From: an uncultured Ectothiorhodospiraceae bacterium
GTDB taxonomy: Bacteria > Pseudomonadota > Gammaproteobacteria > UBA6429 > Thiohalophilaceae
NCBI GenBank assembly: GCA_947258695.1
Contig: CAMYJG010000005.1
Location: forward strand, 1 to 64,000
Direction of reading: 5' to 3'
DNA length: 64,000 bases
The position numbers and the translations under genes were made by a program. The notes under the pieces are model-generated. The model had not been told where the DNA came from. It saw nothing but the letters and a program-made list of their open reading frames with translations, and ran no database searches. Below are positions 9,691-18,731 of this stretch, piece after piece (within the stretch, counting starts at the first letter, position 1; every line of letters begins with the position of its first letter).

Positions 9691-11163
9691 TTAATGTACC
9701 TTATCCAGCCCGGCTTCTGCCATGGCAACAGCACGAAATACCGCACGCCCTTTGTTCATGGTTTCATCCCATTCATTTTTTGGTACTGAATCATAAACAA
9801 TACCCGCTCCTGCTTGTATATGCAGTGTTTTATCTTTTATAACCGCGGTCCGAATAGCTATCGCGGTATCCATATTGCCATTCCATGAAAGGTAGCCTAC
9901 CGCGCCAGCATAGACGCCTCGTTTTACCGGTTCCAGTTCGTCAATGATTTCCATTGCTCGAATTTTAGGTGCACCGCTCACCGTTCCCGCCGGGAAAGTG
10001 GCGCGTAACACATCCATCGCGCTTAAGCCTTTTTTCAAATTACCGACAACGTTAGATACGATATGCATGACGTGCGAGTAACGTTCTATCAACATATTTT
10101 CCGTTAACTGCACGCTACCAATTTTTGCAATGCGGCCAACATCATTACGCCCGAGATCAATCAGCATTAAATGCTCTGCCAGTTCTTTTGGATCAGCTAA
10201 CAACTCAAGCTCAAGCAATTTATCTTCGCGTGGTGTTTTACCACGTGGTCGGGTACCAGCAATGGGTCTTACCGTCACTTCGCCATCTTCCAGGCGGGTC
10301 AAAATTTCAGGCGAAGAACCGGCAACATGAAAATCACCCAGGTCTAAATAAAACATATAAGGCGATGGATTCAAGCCACGTAAAGCCCGGTATAAATCTA
10401 ACGGCCTGGATAAAAATGGAATCGACAAGCGTTGCGATAAAACAATTTGCATGGCATCGCCATTGGTTATGTATTCTTTCGCCTTTAATACCGCCGCTTC
10501 AAATTCATTCTGACTAAAGCCAGAGACAAAATCATCTTCTTTAACTTTAACCGATTTTTGTTTTGCCGGATGAACAATATGACTATCAAGTTGGTTAGTT
10601 AACCAGTCTAATCGAACCTGGGCATTTTCATACTCGCCTTGTTCTGCATGAACAATGATATAAAGCTTACCGCTTAAATTATCATGCACTATCAATTCAT
10701 CTGAGACCATTAACAGGATATCTGGTAAACCTAATTCATCCTTGTTCGGACAATCTTTCAGACGTGGTTCAATATACCTGACCGTGTCGTAACCAAAATA
10801 ACCAACCAGGCCGCCATTAAATTTTGGCATAGCCTCTATTTCAGGAACTTTATATTCAGACTGGAATTCTTCAATCCATTTTAATGGATCGTCAACCGTC
10901 ATGGTTTGTTTTAATTTTCCACCCTGCAATATCTTGACTTCATAACCGGAAATGCGAATAACTTTACTCGAGGGTAAGCCGATAATAGAGTAACGCCCCC
11001 ATTTCTCACCACCCTGAACCGATTCAAACAGGTAGGAATAAGGTCCATCAGCCAGCTTAAGAAAGGTACTTAACGGGGTGTCGAGATCAGCCAGCACTTC
11101 CCGCATTAAAGGAATGCGGTTGTAACCTTTTGCGATGTACGCGTCGAATTCTTCTTGATTCAT
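9691..11163 (-). CDS. trpE: Anthranilate synthase component I
   Basis: [73 protein letters not shown]. Confidence 0.96.
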   Translation of the reverse strand: MNQEEFDAYIAKGYNRIPLMREVLADLDTPLSTFLKLADGPYSYLFESVQGGEKWGRYSIIGLPSSKVIRISGYEVKILQGGKLKQTMTVDDPLKWIEEFQSEYKVPEIEAMPKFNGGLVGYFGYDTVRYIEPRLKDCPNKDELGLPDILLMVSDELIVHDNLSGKLYIIVHAEQGEYENAQVRLDWLTNQLDSHIVHPAKQKSVKVKEDDFVSGFSQNEFEAAVLKAKEYITNGDAMQIVLSQRLSIPFLSRPLDLYRALRGLNPSPYMFYLDLGDFHVAGSSPEILTRLEDGEVTVRPIAGTRPRGKTPREDKLLELELLADPKELAEHLMLIDLGRNDVGRIAKIGSVQLTENMLIERYSHVMHIVSNVVGNLKKGLSAMDVLRATFPAGTVSGAPKIRAMEIIDELEPVKRGVYAGAVGYLSWNGNMDTAIAIRTAVIKDKTLHIQAGAGIVYDSVPKNEWDETMNKGRAVFRAVAMAEAGLDKVH

Positions 11164-11306
11164 TCATTTTGCCTAATAATAAAAAATACACGATAAATAC
11201 AACCCGGTTTTAATTTGAGATAAAACCACTAACAACTCTTTGACTAGTTGCGCCATCGTTTATGTATTTTTCGTTTTATATCCATTATCAAGCCTGTCTT
11301 TTATTA

Positions 11307-11993
11307 TTATGCTGCTTCAGTTTTACCTAAAAGCACAGCTAACTCAGCCATCGAGTCTATAACCGCGTCCGGATTGGCTTCGTGGATATCAACACCGTGA
11401 TTATACCCATAACTCATACACGTTATCTGAAAACCTGCTGCCCGGGAAGCCTTAACGTCACTGATAGAGTCACCCAACATCATTGAGTTTTCAGGTTTAA
11501 CACCTAATTTTTCTGCTGCATGTAGCAATGGCAGAGGATCAGGTTTTTTCTTTTCTAAAGTATCGCCACAAATAATGATCTCAAAATCATCATGAATACC
11601 TAACTCTTTTAATATCGGCAAGGTAAATTGTGAGTCTTTATTCGTTACACAGCCGAGCTTGTAACCTTCTGCTTTTAAATAGGCTAAGCCTTCTTTTACA
11701 CCCGGATATAAACAGCTGCGCTTACAGGTGTTTTCTGAGTAAAGCTGAAGAAAAATGGGATATGCTTTTTCAAATAATACATCATCTGGTTCACCGTCCA
11801 GCTGACCAATTAAAGCACGTCGGGTTAATCGCTCAACACCGTTACCGACCCAGTCGCGTACTTTCGTTTCGCCATGAACCGGCATAGCCAGTTTCTTCAT
11901 CATCTCATCAACGCAATAAGCGAGATCAGGCACGCTGTCGACCAGCGTGCCATCAACATCAATCAGAACCATTTCGGGTTTCTTACTAATCAT
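11307..11993 (-). CDS. gph: Phosphoglycolate phosphatase (HAD superfamily)
   Basis: LIDVDGTLVDSVPDLA, VTNKDSQFT, KKPDPLPLLHA, MLGDSISDVKASRAAG; next to rpe and trpE. Confidence 0.9.
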   Translation of the reverse strand: MISKKPEMVLIDVDGTLVDSVPDLAYCVDEMMKKLAMPVHGETKVRDWVGNGVERLTRRALIGQLDGEPDDVLFEKAYPIFLQLYSENTCKRSCLYPGVKEGLAYLKAEGYKLGCVTNKDSQFTLPILKELGIHDDFEIIICGDTLEKKKPDPLPLLHAAEKLGVKPENSMMLGDSISDVKASRAAGFQITCMSYGYNHGVDIHEANPDAVIDSMAELAVLLGKTEAA

Positions 11994-12006
11994 GATTCTT
12001 ATATTT

Positions 12007-12696
12007 TTATTTAACTTTCGCTAACTCGTCGCGGAATTGTTTAATCACAGTATCATAAACATTCGCATCACTGTCGTTCTTAGCACCAAAGACAGCAGAG
12101 CCGGCAACAAACATATCTGCGCCCGCTTCAGCGATTTCTTTAATGTTATCCACTTTAACACCACCATCAATTTCTAAAGTGATGTCATAGCCACTTTCAT
12201 CAATCATTTTACGTGCTTCACGCAATTTGTTCAGTGTTTCAGGAATAAAGCTTTGACCACCAAAACCCGGGTTAACCGACATTAATAAAATAATATCCAC
12301 TTTATCCATCACGTGTTTCAGGATGTCGAGTGGTGTTGCCGGGTTAAATACTAAACCAGACTTACAACCACCTTCACGGATCATTTGTAAAGTCCGGTCG
12401 ATATGCTTTGAAGCTTCTGGGTGGAAAGTGATGTAGCTAGCGCCGGCATCGATGAAATCTGGAATAATACGGTCAACCGGCTCAACCATTAAATGCACAT
12501 CAATATCAGCCGTCACACCATGCTTACGTAATGCATCACACACTAAAGGGCCAATTGTCAGGTTCGGTACGTAGTGGTTATCCATAACGTCAAAATGCAC
12601 AACATCTGCACCCGATTTAAGGACGTTATCCACTTCCTGACCTAAACTCGCAAAATCTGCGGATAAAATCGAAGGTGCTATTTTATAATCTGCCAT
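12007..12696 (-). CDS. rpe: Ribulose-phosphate 3-epimerase
   Basis: [58 protein letters not shown] at 12696. Confidence 0.95.
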   Translation of the reverse strand: MADYKIAPSILSADFASLGQEVDNVLKSGADVVHFDVMDNHYVPNLTIGPLVCDALRKHGVTADIDVHLMVEPVDRIIPDFIDAGASYITFHPEASKHIDRTLQMIREGGCKSGLVFNPATPLDILKHVMDKVDIILLMSVNPGFGGQSFIPETLNKLREARKMIDESGYDITLEIDGGVKVDNIKEIAEAGADMFVAGSAVFGAKNDSDANVYDTVIKQFRDELAKVK

Positions 12697-12883
12697 GCTG
12701 TAATGCCTCTTGTTATTTTCAGCGTCAAACGCCAAATCTGTTGTTTAGCCAAATATTCGGGGATATCCGAATCGGTAAATAATTTGAAGCGCAGACTTTA
12801 CCCGATCCATGAGGATTTTTCAGCCTTTTGATACGACGATTAGAATCATATACTCTATTTATATATGTTAACCGGAGGTGAAT

Positions 12884-13669
12884 ATGAATCCACGTTATAC
12901 TGTTAAAACCCTATTAATTGTCAGTATTAGTCTTTTTCTATCAAGTACTTATGCCTCGGATATGGCAAAAGAAAAACGCTGGGCCGATCAAATCGTCGAT
13001 AGCATCATGGTCGGGGATGCCGAATGGTTAAAAGCCGGCAAAAATAAAATACTTTCGATCTACACTGAAAACACCACGGAAACAGCCATTGGTGGAGCCA
13101 TCGTTCTGCACGGCAGCGGTGTTCACCCAAACTGGGACCAGGTAGTACGCCCGTTACGCAGCCAATTACCGGATCATGGCTGGTCGACCCTGTCGGTTCA
13201 GTTGCCGGTGTTAGCCAACGATGCCGAATATCAAGACTACATTCCTCTTTTTAAAGAAGTTGCACCGCGCATTAACTCCGGCGTTGCCTTTTTAAAATCA
13301 AAAGGGATTCAAAATATTGCCATCATTGCACATAGCCTGGGTTCATCCATGGCGGCACACTACATGGCAAACAAGCCGGACCCAAGCATTAAGGCATTCG
13401 TTGCGATTGGTGTTTCCGGTAACATGCATAGTGAAGATAAGGTTGGTTACCTGACATCCCTTAAAACAATTAAAGTACCTGTACTCGATATTTTTGGCAG
13501 TAATGATTTAACCCCCGTTTTAGAAAGTGAAAAAGCAAAAGCCGATGTCGCGCGTAAGGCCGGTAATAAAAACTATACCCAGTTAAAAATACCCGGCGCC
13601 AATCATTTCTTTGACAATAAAGATGATGTACTGGTGAAACGTATACGCGGCTGGCTGCTAAAAAATTAA
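12884..13669 (+). CDS. DUF3530-like alpha/beta-hydrolase with signal peptide
   Basis: Signal peptide, GGAIVLHGSGVHPNWDQVVRPLRSQLPDHGWSTLSVQLPV, nucleophile elbow AHSLGSSMA. Confidence 0.75.
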   Translation: MNPRYTVKTLLIVSISLFLSSTYASDMAKEKRWADQIVDSIMVGDAEWLKAGKNKILSIYTENTTETAIGGAIVLHGSGVHPNWDQVVRPLRSQLPDHGWSTLSVQLPVLANDAEYQDYIPLFKEVAPRINSGVAFLKSKGIQNIAIIAHSLGSSMAAHYMANKPDPSIKAFVAIGVSGNMHSEDKVGYLTSLKTIKVPVLDIFGSNDLTPVLESEKAKADVARKAGNKNYTQLKIPGANHFFDNKDDVLVKRIRGWLLKN

Positions 13670-13709
13670 GCAAGCACAGAACTTAGAATTAAATAATAAG
13701 GAAAATAAA

Positions 13710-14171
13710 ATGACACTGACTGTTTCAATCGTATTGCACATACTCGCAGCCGTAGTTTGGGTAGGCGGAATGTTTTTTGCCTATATGTTTTTACGCCCGG
13801 TTGCTGCCTCACAACTTGAACCCCCTGCCCGGCTAACACTTTGGGTTGGTGTGTTTAAAATGTTTTTTCCCTTTGTCTGGCTGTCGGTTTTATTTTTGCC
13901 CTTAACCGGTTACCTGATGATCTTTGATGTCTGGGGTAGTATGGCAGCAACACCATTATACGTGCATATCATGAATGGCTTAGGTATTGTCATGATCTTA
14001 ATTTATATGCATGTCTACTTTGCACCGTTTAAACGCTTTAAAGAAGCTGTGATTAAACAGGACTGGCAAGAAGGTGGGCGTAATTTAAATATTATTCGTA
14101 AGATGGTCGGTATCAATACGATGCTTGGTTTATTAACCATTATCGTTGTTAGTGCAGGTCGAACACTTTAA
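13710..14171 (+). CDS. CopD-family small integral membrane protein
   Basis: Four predicted TM helices; HILAAVVWVGGMFFAYMFLRPVA. Confidence 0.65.
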   Translation: MTLTVSIVLHILAAVVWVGGMFFAYMFLRPVAASQLEPPARLTLWVGVFKMFFPFVWLSVLFLPLTGYLMIFDVWGSMAATPLYVHIMNGLGIVMILIYMHVYFAPFKRFKEAVIKQDWQEGGRNLNIIRKMVGINTMLGLLTIIVVSAGRTL

Positions 14172-14216
14172 TAAAAAATAATTTCAGCCACACGGGACTC
14201 AGAGAAAAATTATCTT

Positions 14217-15038
14217 TTATTTTTTTCTTTGCGCAACAATTAATTCATAGGCAGATTTAATTTCCTGCGTTTTTTCAGTGGCTATCTTCACCATTTCTTC
14301 AGGCATCCCTTTAGAAACCAGTTTATCCGGATGATGTTGATTCATTTGTCGGCGATAGGCTTTTTTTACTTCACTGTCACTGGCACTTTCTGAAACAGCC
14401 AGAACTGCATAGGCTTCTTTAAGCGCATCTTCTGTAGACTGTTGCTGATAGTGTGCTTGCCCGGATCCTGTTTGATGGAAATGTTGTTGCCCCATCACCA
14501 TTTGTACCAGACGTTGGTAATCCTGTTGTGAATAACCAATTTGTTCACTGATGGTCAGTAAAATGCGTTCTTCATTGTTATCCAGCTTACCATCGGCTAA
14601 TGCAGAAAAAATCAGGATCTCTAATAACATTTGTGACAGGGCACGGTTGTGATGCGATATTTTTTTAAACTCTTCAATACAACGATCCGGATAAAACTCA
14701 ACTTGTTTACCTTCAGCAAAATAACCGATGGCACGTTGTGTTTGCTGCTCATCTAAACGCATTTGCTGCATAATGGTACGGGCAGCCTGTATTTCTTCAC
14801 TGCTGACATGGCCATCTGCTTTAGCAACATGACCCAATAAAGAAAATACGGTTTTGAAAAATACCTGTTGAATTTCAGCACGGTTTTTTGCACTGGTAAA
14901 AGCGGCAGAAAAATCACCTTGCGCTAAACCACGATCAAAAATATGACCGAAGTACGCACCGATAAGTAAGCCCCAAATACTACCGCCACTGATTAAATAG
15001 CCAAAAAAAGCGCCGGCCAATTTCCCCGCTATATTCAT
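14217..15038 (-). CDS. djlA: Co-chaperone DjlA
   Basis: N-terminal TM with Gly-rich motif, TerB-like domain, C-terminal J domain (HHPDKLVSKGMPEEM, HPD motif). Confidence 0.92.
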   Translation of the reverse strand: MNIAGKLAGAFFGYLISGGSIWGLLIGAYFGHIFDRGLAQGDFSAAFTSAKNRAEIQQVFFKTVFSLLGHVAKADGHVSSEEIQAARTIMQQMRLDEQQTQRAIGYFAEGKQVEFYPDRCIEEFKKISHHNRALSQMLLEILIFSALADGKLDNNEERILLTISEQIGYSQQDYQRLVQMVMGQQHFHQTGSGQAHYQQQSTEDALKEAYAVLAVSESASDSEVKKAYRRQMNQHHPDKLVSKGMPEEMVKIATEKTQEIKSAYELIVAQRKK

Positions 15039-15090
15039 TTTACTGCCTTATTTATATAAAATTTATTATTTATGATTAAATCATAATACT

Positions 15091-15448
15091 TCAATCACTG
15101 ACATTCAAACTACCCATGTACATTTTCATTTGACAGGTAAAGGTAATTTCACCGGCTTTTTCAGGTTTAATTTTAACCGCAACCTTTTTATTAATGGGCA
15201 AGTCAAAACTTAAGTTCAGTTCATCAAACACTACTTTTTCTACACAAGGTGACGGATCTTTTCGTAAAAAAGATAAAGTCACTTCTTCTCCCGCTTTAAC
15301 CTCGATGCGTGATGGTGTGTAAACCCCCGTTATCTACAACTATCTCAACGCTATCAGAAGATGCTTTTAATGATGCCGGTTTTTTAATCCAAAACCACCA
15401 GATCATTAAAACAATAAAAGCTAAACCAATGATGTTTACTGTCAGCAT
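15091..15448 (-). pseudogene. Membrane-anchored cupredoxin-like protein, frameshifted at a GGGGG run (~15325)
   Basis: Manual minus-strand translation: MLTVNIIGLAFIVLMIWWFWIKKPASLKASSDSVEIVVDNG / (frame change) VYTPSRIEVKAGEEVTLSFLRKDPSPCVEKVVFDELNLSFDLPINKKVAVKIKPEKAGEITFTCQMKMYMGSLNVSD. Confidence 0.8.
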
Positions 15449-15478
15449 ACGGATTGTTCCATTATATTATTTAGATTG

Positions 15479-15772
15479 ACGATTTAAAAAATCGTAAACG
15501 GTTGGCGTTGCTCACTACCGTTACCGATGACATGGCCATCGCGGCGCCCGCTATCATCGGGTTTAATAAAACCCCCATTAACGGGTAAAGAATACCGGCA
15601 CTTCTATAGCAACATCCACTTCTTTACCATCGCGAAGCACACGCGCGGTTTTTGGTTGTAAGCCAATCAACCATTTAATCGCTTCACTGGTTTTACCGCG
15701 CGCTTTCATTTCCAGCGCAGAACCAAAATTAATTATACTCGCCAGGAATATCGTTTTTCTTAACAGTAACAT
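15479..15772 (-). pseudogene. copA: Copper P-type ATPase (CopA-like) remnant with large internal deletion
   Basis: [45 protein letters not shown] is followed immediately (other frame) by [42 protein letters not shown], the C-terminal TM region. The phosphorylation, nucleotide-binding and CPC regions are missing. Confidence 0.85.
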
Positions 15773-15944
15773 GGCCGACTTTTTTTCCTGACATTCTCAA
15801 CAACTCATCGCCTGAGAATTCATAACCAAGTTTTAGAGCTATTTTCGCAACATCATCTGCCGTTGATGAAGAGAGTACCTGATTTTTTAGTTCAGGATCA
15901 GACTGCATTTTCATTAAAAATTCCTTGAGTTGATCTAAAGCCAT
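15729..15944 (-). CDS. Nif11-like leader-peptide family small protein
   Basis: MALDQLKEFLMKMQSDPELKNQVLSSSTADDVAKIALKLGYEFSGDELLRMSGKK matches the Nif11 domain pattern. Confidence 0.75.
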   Translation of the reverse strand: MALDQLKEFLMKMQSDPELKNQVLSSSTADDVAKIALKLGYEFSGDELLRMSGKKVGHVTVKKNDIPGEYN

Positions 15945-16166
15945 ATTTGAAATTCCTACTCTCTATCTGTTAAAAATTAAACGGGGAAACCATTACCGGA
16001 TTAATAAAATTTTACTCTTGTTTCAAGCTATCAGCAATGAATGCCGACTCTGAAGAGCAGATATATTGTACTAAAAGTGATATGACTGAAAAAACTGCTT
16101 AAATTACGATATAATGCTGCCCCAGCAACCTTTTATTCCTATTTATCTTTATCGAGGCTATTTATT

Positions 16167-17042
16167 GTGAGCGAACAGGAAGCTTATATATTTGAGGTAA
16201 CTCAAAAAAACTTCACTGCTACTGTCATTTCAAATTCAGACAAGATTCCTGTTTTTGTTTTGTTTATGGGCGTGTGGTCTGAACACTGTTTCAAGTTGGA
16301 ATCGATCCTGGCTGACATGGCAAATGAATTCGCCGGAAAATTCATATTTGCCAAGGCTGATATCGATGAACAACCGGATCTACGCAAAGAATACAAAATA
16401 GAAAATGTGCCAACTCTCAAGGTATTCAGAAATGGAAATGTGGTGCACACTGAAGAAGGCGTACTAGAAGCAGATGAAATCCGTGCTTTACTCAAATCTT
16501 ATGGCATCTTTCGTCAGTCGGACGAATTACGCGAACAGGCTCGCGAGCAACACATGGCAGGAAATGTAGTCGAGGCGATTAGCTTGCTTACTCAGGCAAT
16601 TAAACTCGACCCGAGTAATACTCGAATTGCAATGGACATGGTGCAGATCTTTCTGGATATTAACGAACTTGAACAAGCCAGGGGGTTGTTTAATAAACTG
16701 CCTGAGCAAGATCAAAATAGTGACGCCGGTCGCTCTCTTGCAGGTCAACTCAGTTTTAAAGAACTCGCTGCAAAAACCGCGGGTAAACAAAGCCTGGAAA
16801 ATCAGCTTGCTAATAATCCAGATGATCATGATGCCCTTTTTGACCTTGCAATTTGCCTGGTTGCGGAACACGACTACCAATCGGCAATGGATCATCTGTT
16901 TGAAATTTTTACTAAAGATCAAAATTATAAAGATGGAGCTGCACGGGAAATGATCATTAGCCTTACCAACGTACTGACAGCGAATGAACCAGAAATGGCA
17001 CAGGAATTTAGACGAAGACTGGGAAATATCACAGCCCAATAA
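16167..17042 (+). CDS. cnoX: Thioredoxin-domain/TPR co-chaperone (CnoX/YbbN-like)
   Basis: Thioredoxin fold with SEHC in place of CxxC, followed by TPR-like repeats. Confidence 0.8.
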   Translation: MSEQEAYIFEVTQKNFTATVISNSDKIPVFVLFMGVWSEHCFKLESILADMANEFAGKFIFAKADIDEQPDLRKEYKIENVPTLKVFRNGNVVHTEEGVLEADEIRALLKSYGIFRQSDELREQAREQHMAGNVVEAISLLTQAIKLDPSNTRIAMDMVQIFLDINELEQARGLFNKLPEQDQNSDAGRSLAGQLSFKELAAKTAGKQSLENQLANNPDDHDALFDLAICLVAEHDYQSAMDHLFEIFTKDQNYKDGAAREMIISLTNVLTANEPEMAQEFRRRLGNITAQ

Positions 17043-17105
17043 TAATGTATGTTATCACCCTATCTTAATATATTTGTTTCAGATGATCCCTTTGCAGATA
17101 GTTAA

Positions 17106-18239
17106 TTATTTGTTTACTGCTTTTAACACCACAAATTTTTTATTTGTCGCAATGAGTTCACAGTTGCCAAAGAGTTTTTTTAACTTAACATGGTAGCCAA
17201 GATGTCGGTTACCAATCACCCATAACTCACCGCCTTTTTTTAACACTACTTTAGACTGCTTAAACATACGCCAGGCAATATCATCACCTACCGCATTATG
17301 TTGATGAAAAGGTGGATTATTTAAAATCAAATCCGCACTCTCTTTTATAACTGCAGTTAAGCAGTCTCCTGCTTGAAAATGGGCTTTGCGATTAGCTCCC
17401 ATATTGTAACTAAAATTCTCTTTTGCTGAGGTAATCGCCATAAATGATTCATCAATAAACGTTATTTCAGCTGACGGATTTTTTTCTGCCGCAATTAACC
17501 CGAGTAAACCATTGCCACAGCCCAAATCAATAATCTGACTATATTTTTCATTGGACGGAATGTGCTGTAAAAAAAAGCGTGTACCAATATCCAGACTTCC
17601 CCGCGAAAATACGTTGGCGTGATTAATAATTTTATAATCGGTGCCTTCTAATAGATACGAAGCCGGGTATGGACTTTTTTCTGCTGTGATGCTTTTATCA
17701 ACCCGGGAGAAAATTAAGCGCGCCTTCTTTTTAGCCAGTGATGTTTTCGTACTACCAATATACTTTTCAAATAAATCAAGCGTTGAAGTGTGGATGGATT
17801 TCACCATACCTGCCGCGACAATGGTTGTCGCTGATGTAATAAATGCTTGAATGCGGATTAGCTGATCTTCTAATAAGGCTAAACTTTTTGGGATTTTTAT
17901 CAGTATAATTGAGTATTCTCCCTCAGGAGATTCAATACTTTTTATGATAGATAAATTTGTTGCCGGTAGTTTATTATTCTGAAAATTTTGTAGAGTAGCT
18001 TGTTGAGCGTTCCATGAATCTGTCCAGCTGGTTATTGGGTAGATCGCTAACGAGCTTGCCAAAGCACCAAAACCATCATTAATAATGAGCAGACTGGCGT
18101 TTTCGTCAACTATCTTCCCTTCAGCAAGATAATTTAACAGGTATTCATCTGCCGCATCCCACGCCCGTAATAATTCTTTTTTACGTAGCGGGTACCTATC
18201 TAATTTAAATGTACCTTGCGGTACCTGAAGCATTTCCAT
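17106..18239 (-). CDS. rlmG: 23S rRNA (guanine-N2)-methyltransferase RlmG/RsmC-like
   Basis: IDLGCGNGLLGLIAAEKNP, DLILNNPPFHQ, VIGNRHLGYHVKLKKLFGN. Confidence 0.82.
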   Translation of the reverse strand: MEMLQVPQGTFKLDRYPLRKKELLRAWDAADEYLLNYLAEGKIVDENASLLIINDGFGALASSLAIYPITSWTDSWNAQQATLQNFQNNKLPATNLSIIKSIESPEGEYSIILIKIPKSLALLEDQLIRIQAFITSATTIVAAGMVKSIHTSTLDLFEKYIGSTKTSLAKKKARLIFSRVDKSITAEKSPYPASYLLEGTDYKIINHANVFSRGSLDIGTRFFLQHIPSNEKYSQIIDLGCGNGLLGLIAAEKNPSAEITFIDESFMAITSAKENFSYNMGANRKAHFQAGDCLTAVIKESADLILNNPPFHQHNAVGDDIAWRMFKQSKVVLKKGGELWVIGNRHLGYHVKLKKLFGNCELIATNKKFVVLKAVNK

Positions 18240-18287
18240 AAGGACATTGTATTTGAAAATACTGGCTAGAGTAATATATAAATTCGT

Positions 18288-18731
18288 TTAGTACGATTCA
18301 CCCCATGAAATATCTTTTTCAAGTTGTTCAATTTTTGATTTTTGCTCAGAGATAATATATCCCACCACATCACCTACTGAAATCATGCCAGTGAGTTTAC
18401 TCTCGTTGACAACGGGTAAATGGCGAATGTGATGTTCAGTCATGATTTTCATACACTCATCAATCTTTTGCCCGGGGGAAACATGGAAAACCTTTTCAGT
18501 CATAATTTCCTTAACCAAGGTATCTTTTGAACGCCGGTCTTCCAGGATAACCTTCCTGGCATAATCTCGCTCAGAAATGATGCCCACTAATTTGTCAGCG
18601 CTCATAACAGGCAAAGCACCAACTGACTTTTCATTCATCATCTTAATTGCATCAAATACTGTGTCATCAGGTGATACCGTCCAGACAGTCATATTGTTGT
18701 TAGCTAATAATTTTTCAATCGTACTCATCAT
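18288..18731 (-). CDS. CBS domain protein
   Basis: Two CBS repeats: ALPVMSADKLVGIISERDYARKV and HLPVVNESKLTGMISVGDVVGYII. Confidence 0.9.
   Translation of the reverse strand: MMSTIEKLLANNNMTVWTVSPDDTVFDAIKMMNEKSVGALPVMSADKLVGIISERDYARKVILEDRRSKDTLVKEIMTEKVFHVSPGQKIDECMKIMTEHHIRHLPVVNESKLTGMISVGDVVGYIISEQKSKIEQLEKDISWGESY

Noticed and set aside
10125-10517. Plus-strand 130-aa ORF inside trpE
   Set aside because: Fully antisense to a well-conserved trpE with no recognisable protein features.
11164-11306. trp leader peptide/attenuator upstream of trpE
   Set aside because: No Trp-codon-rich short ORF with terminator/antiterminator stems was recognised between gph and trpE.
16527-17039. Minus-strand 170-aa ORF opposite cnoX
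   Set aside because: Antisense shadow ORF; the plus-strand thioredoxin/TPR protein is convincing.
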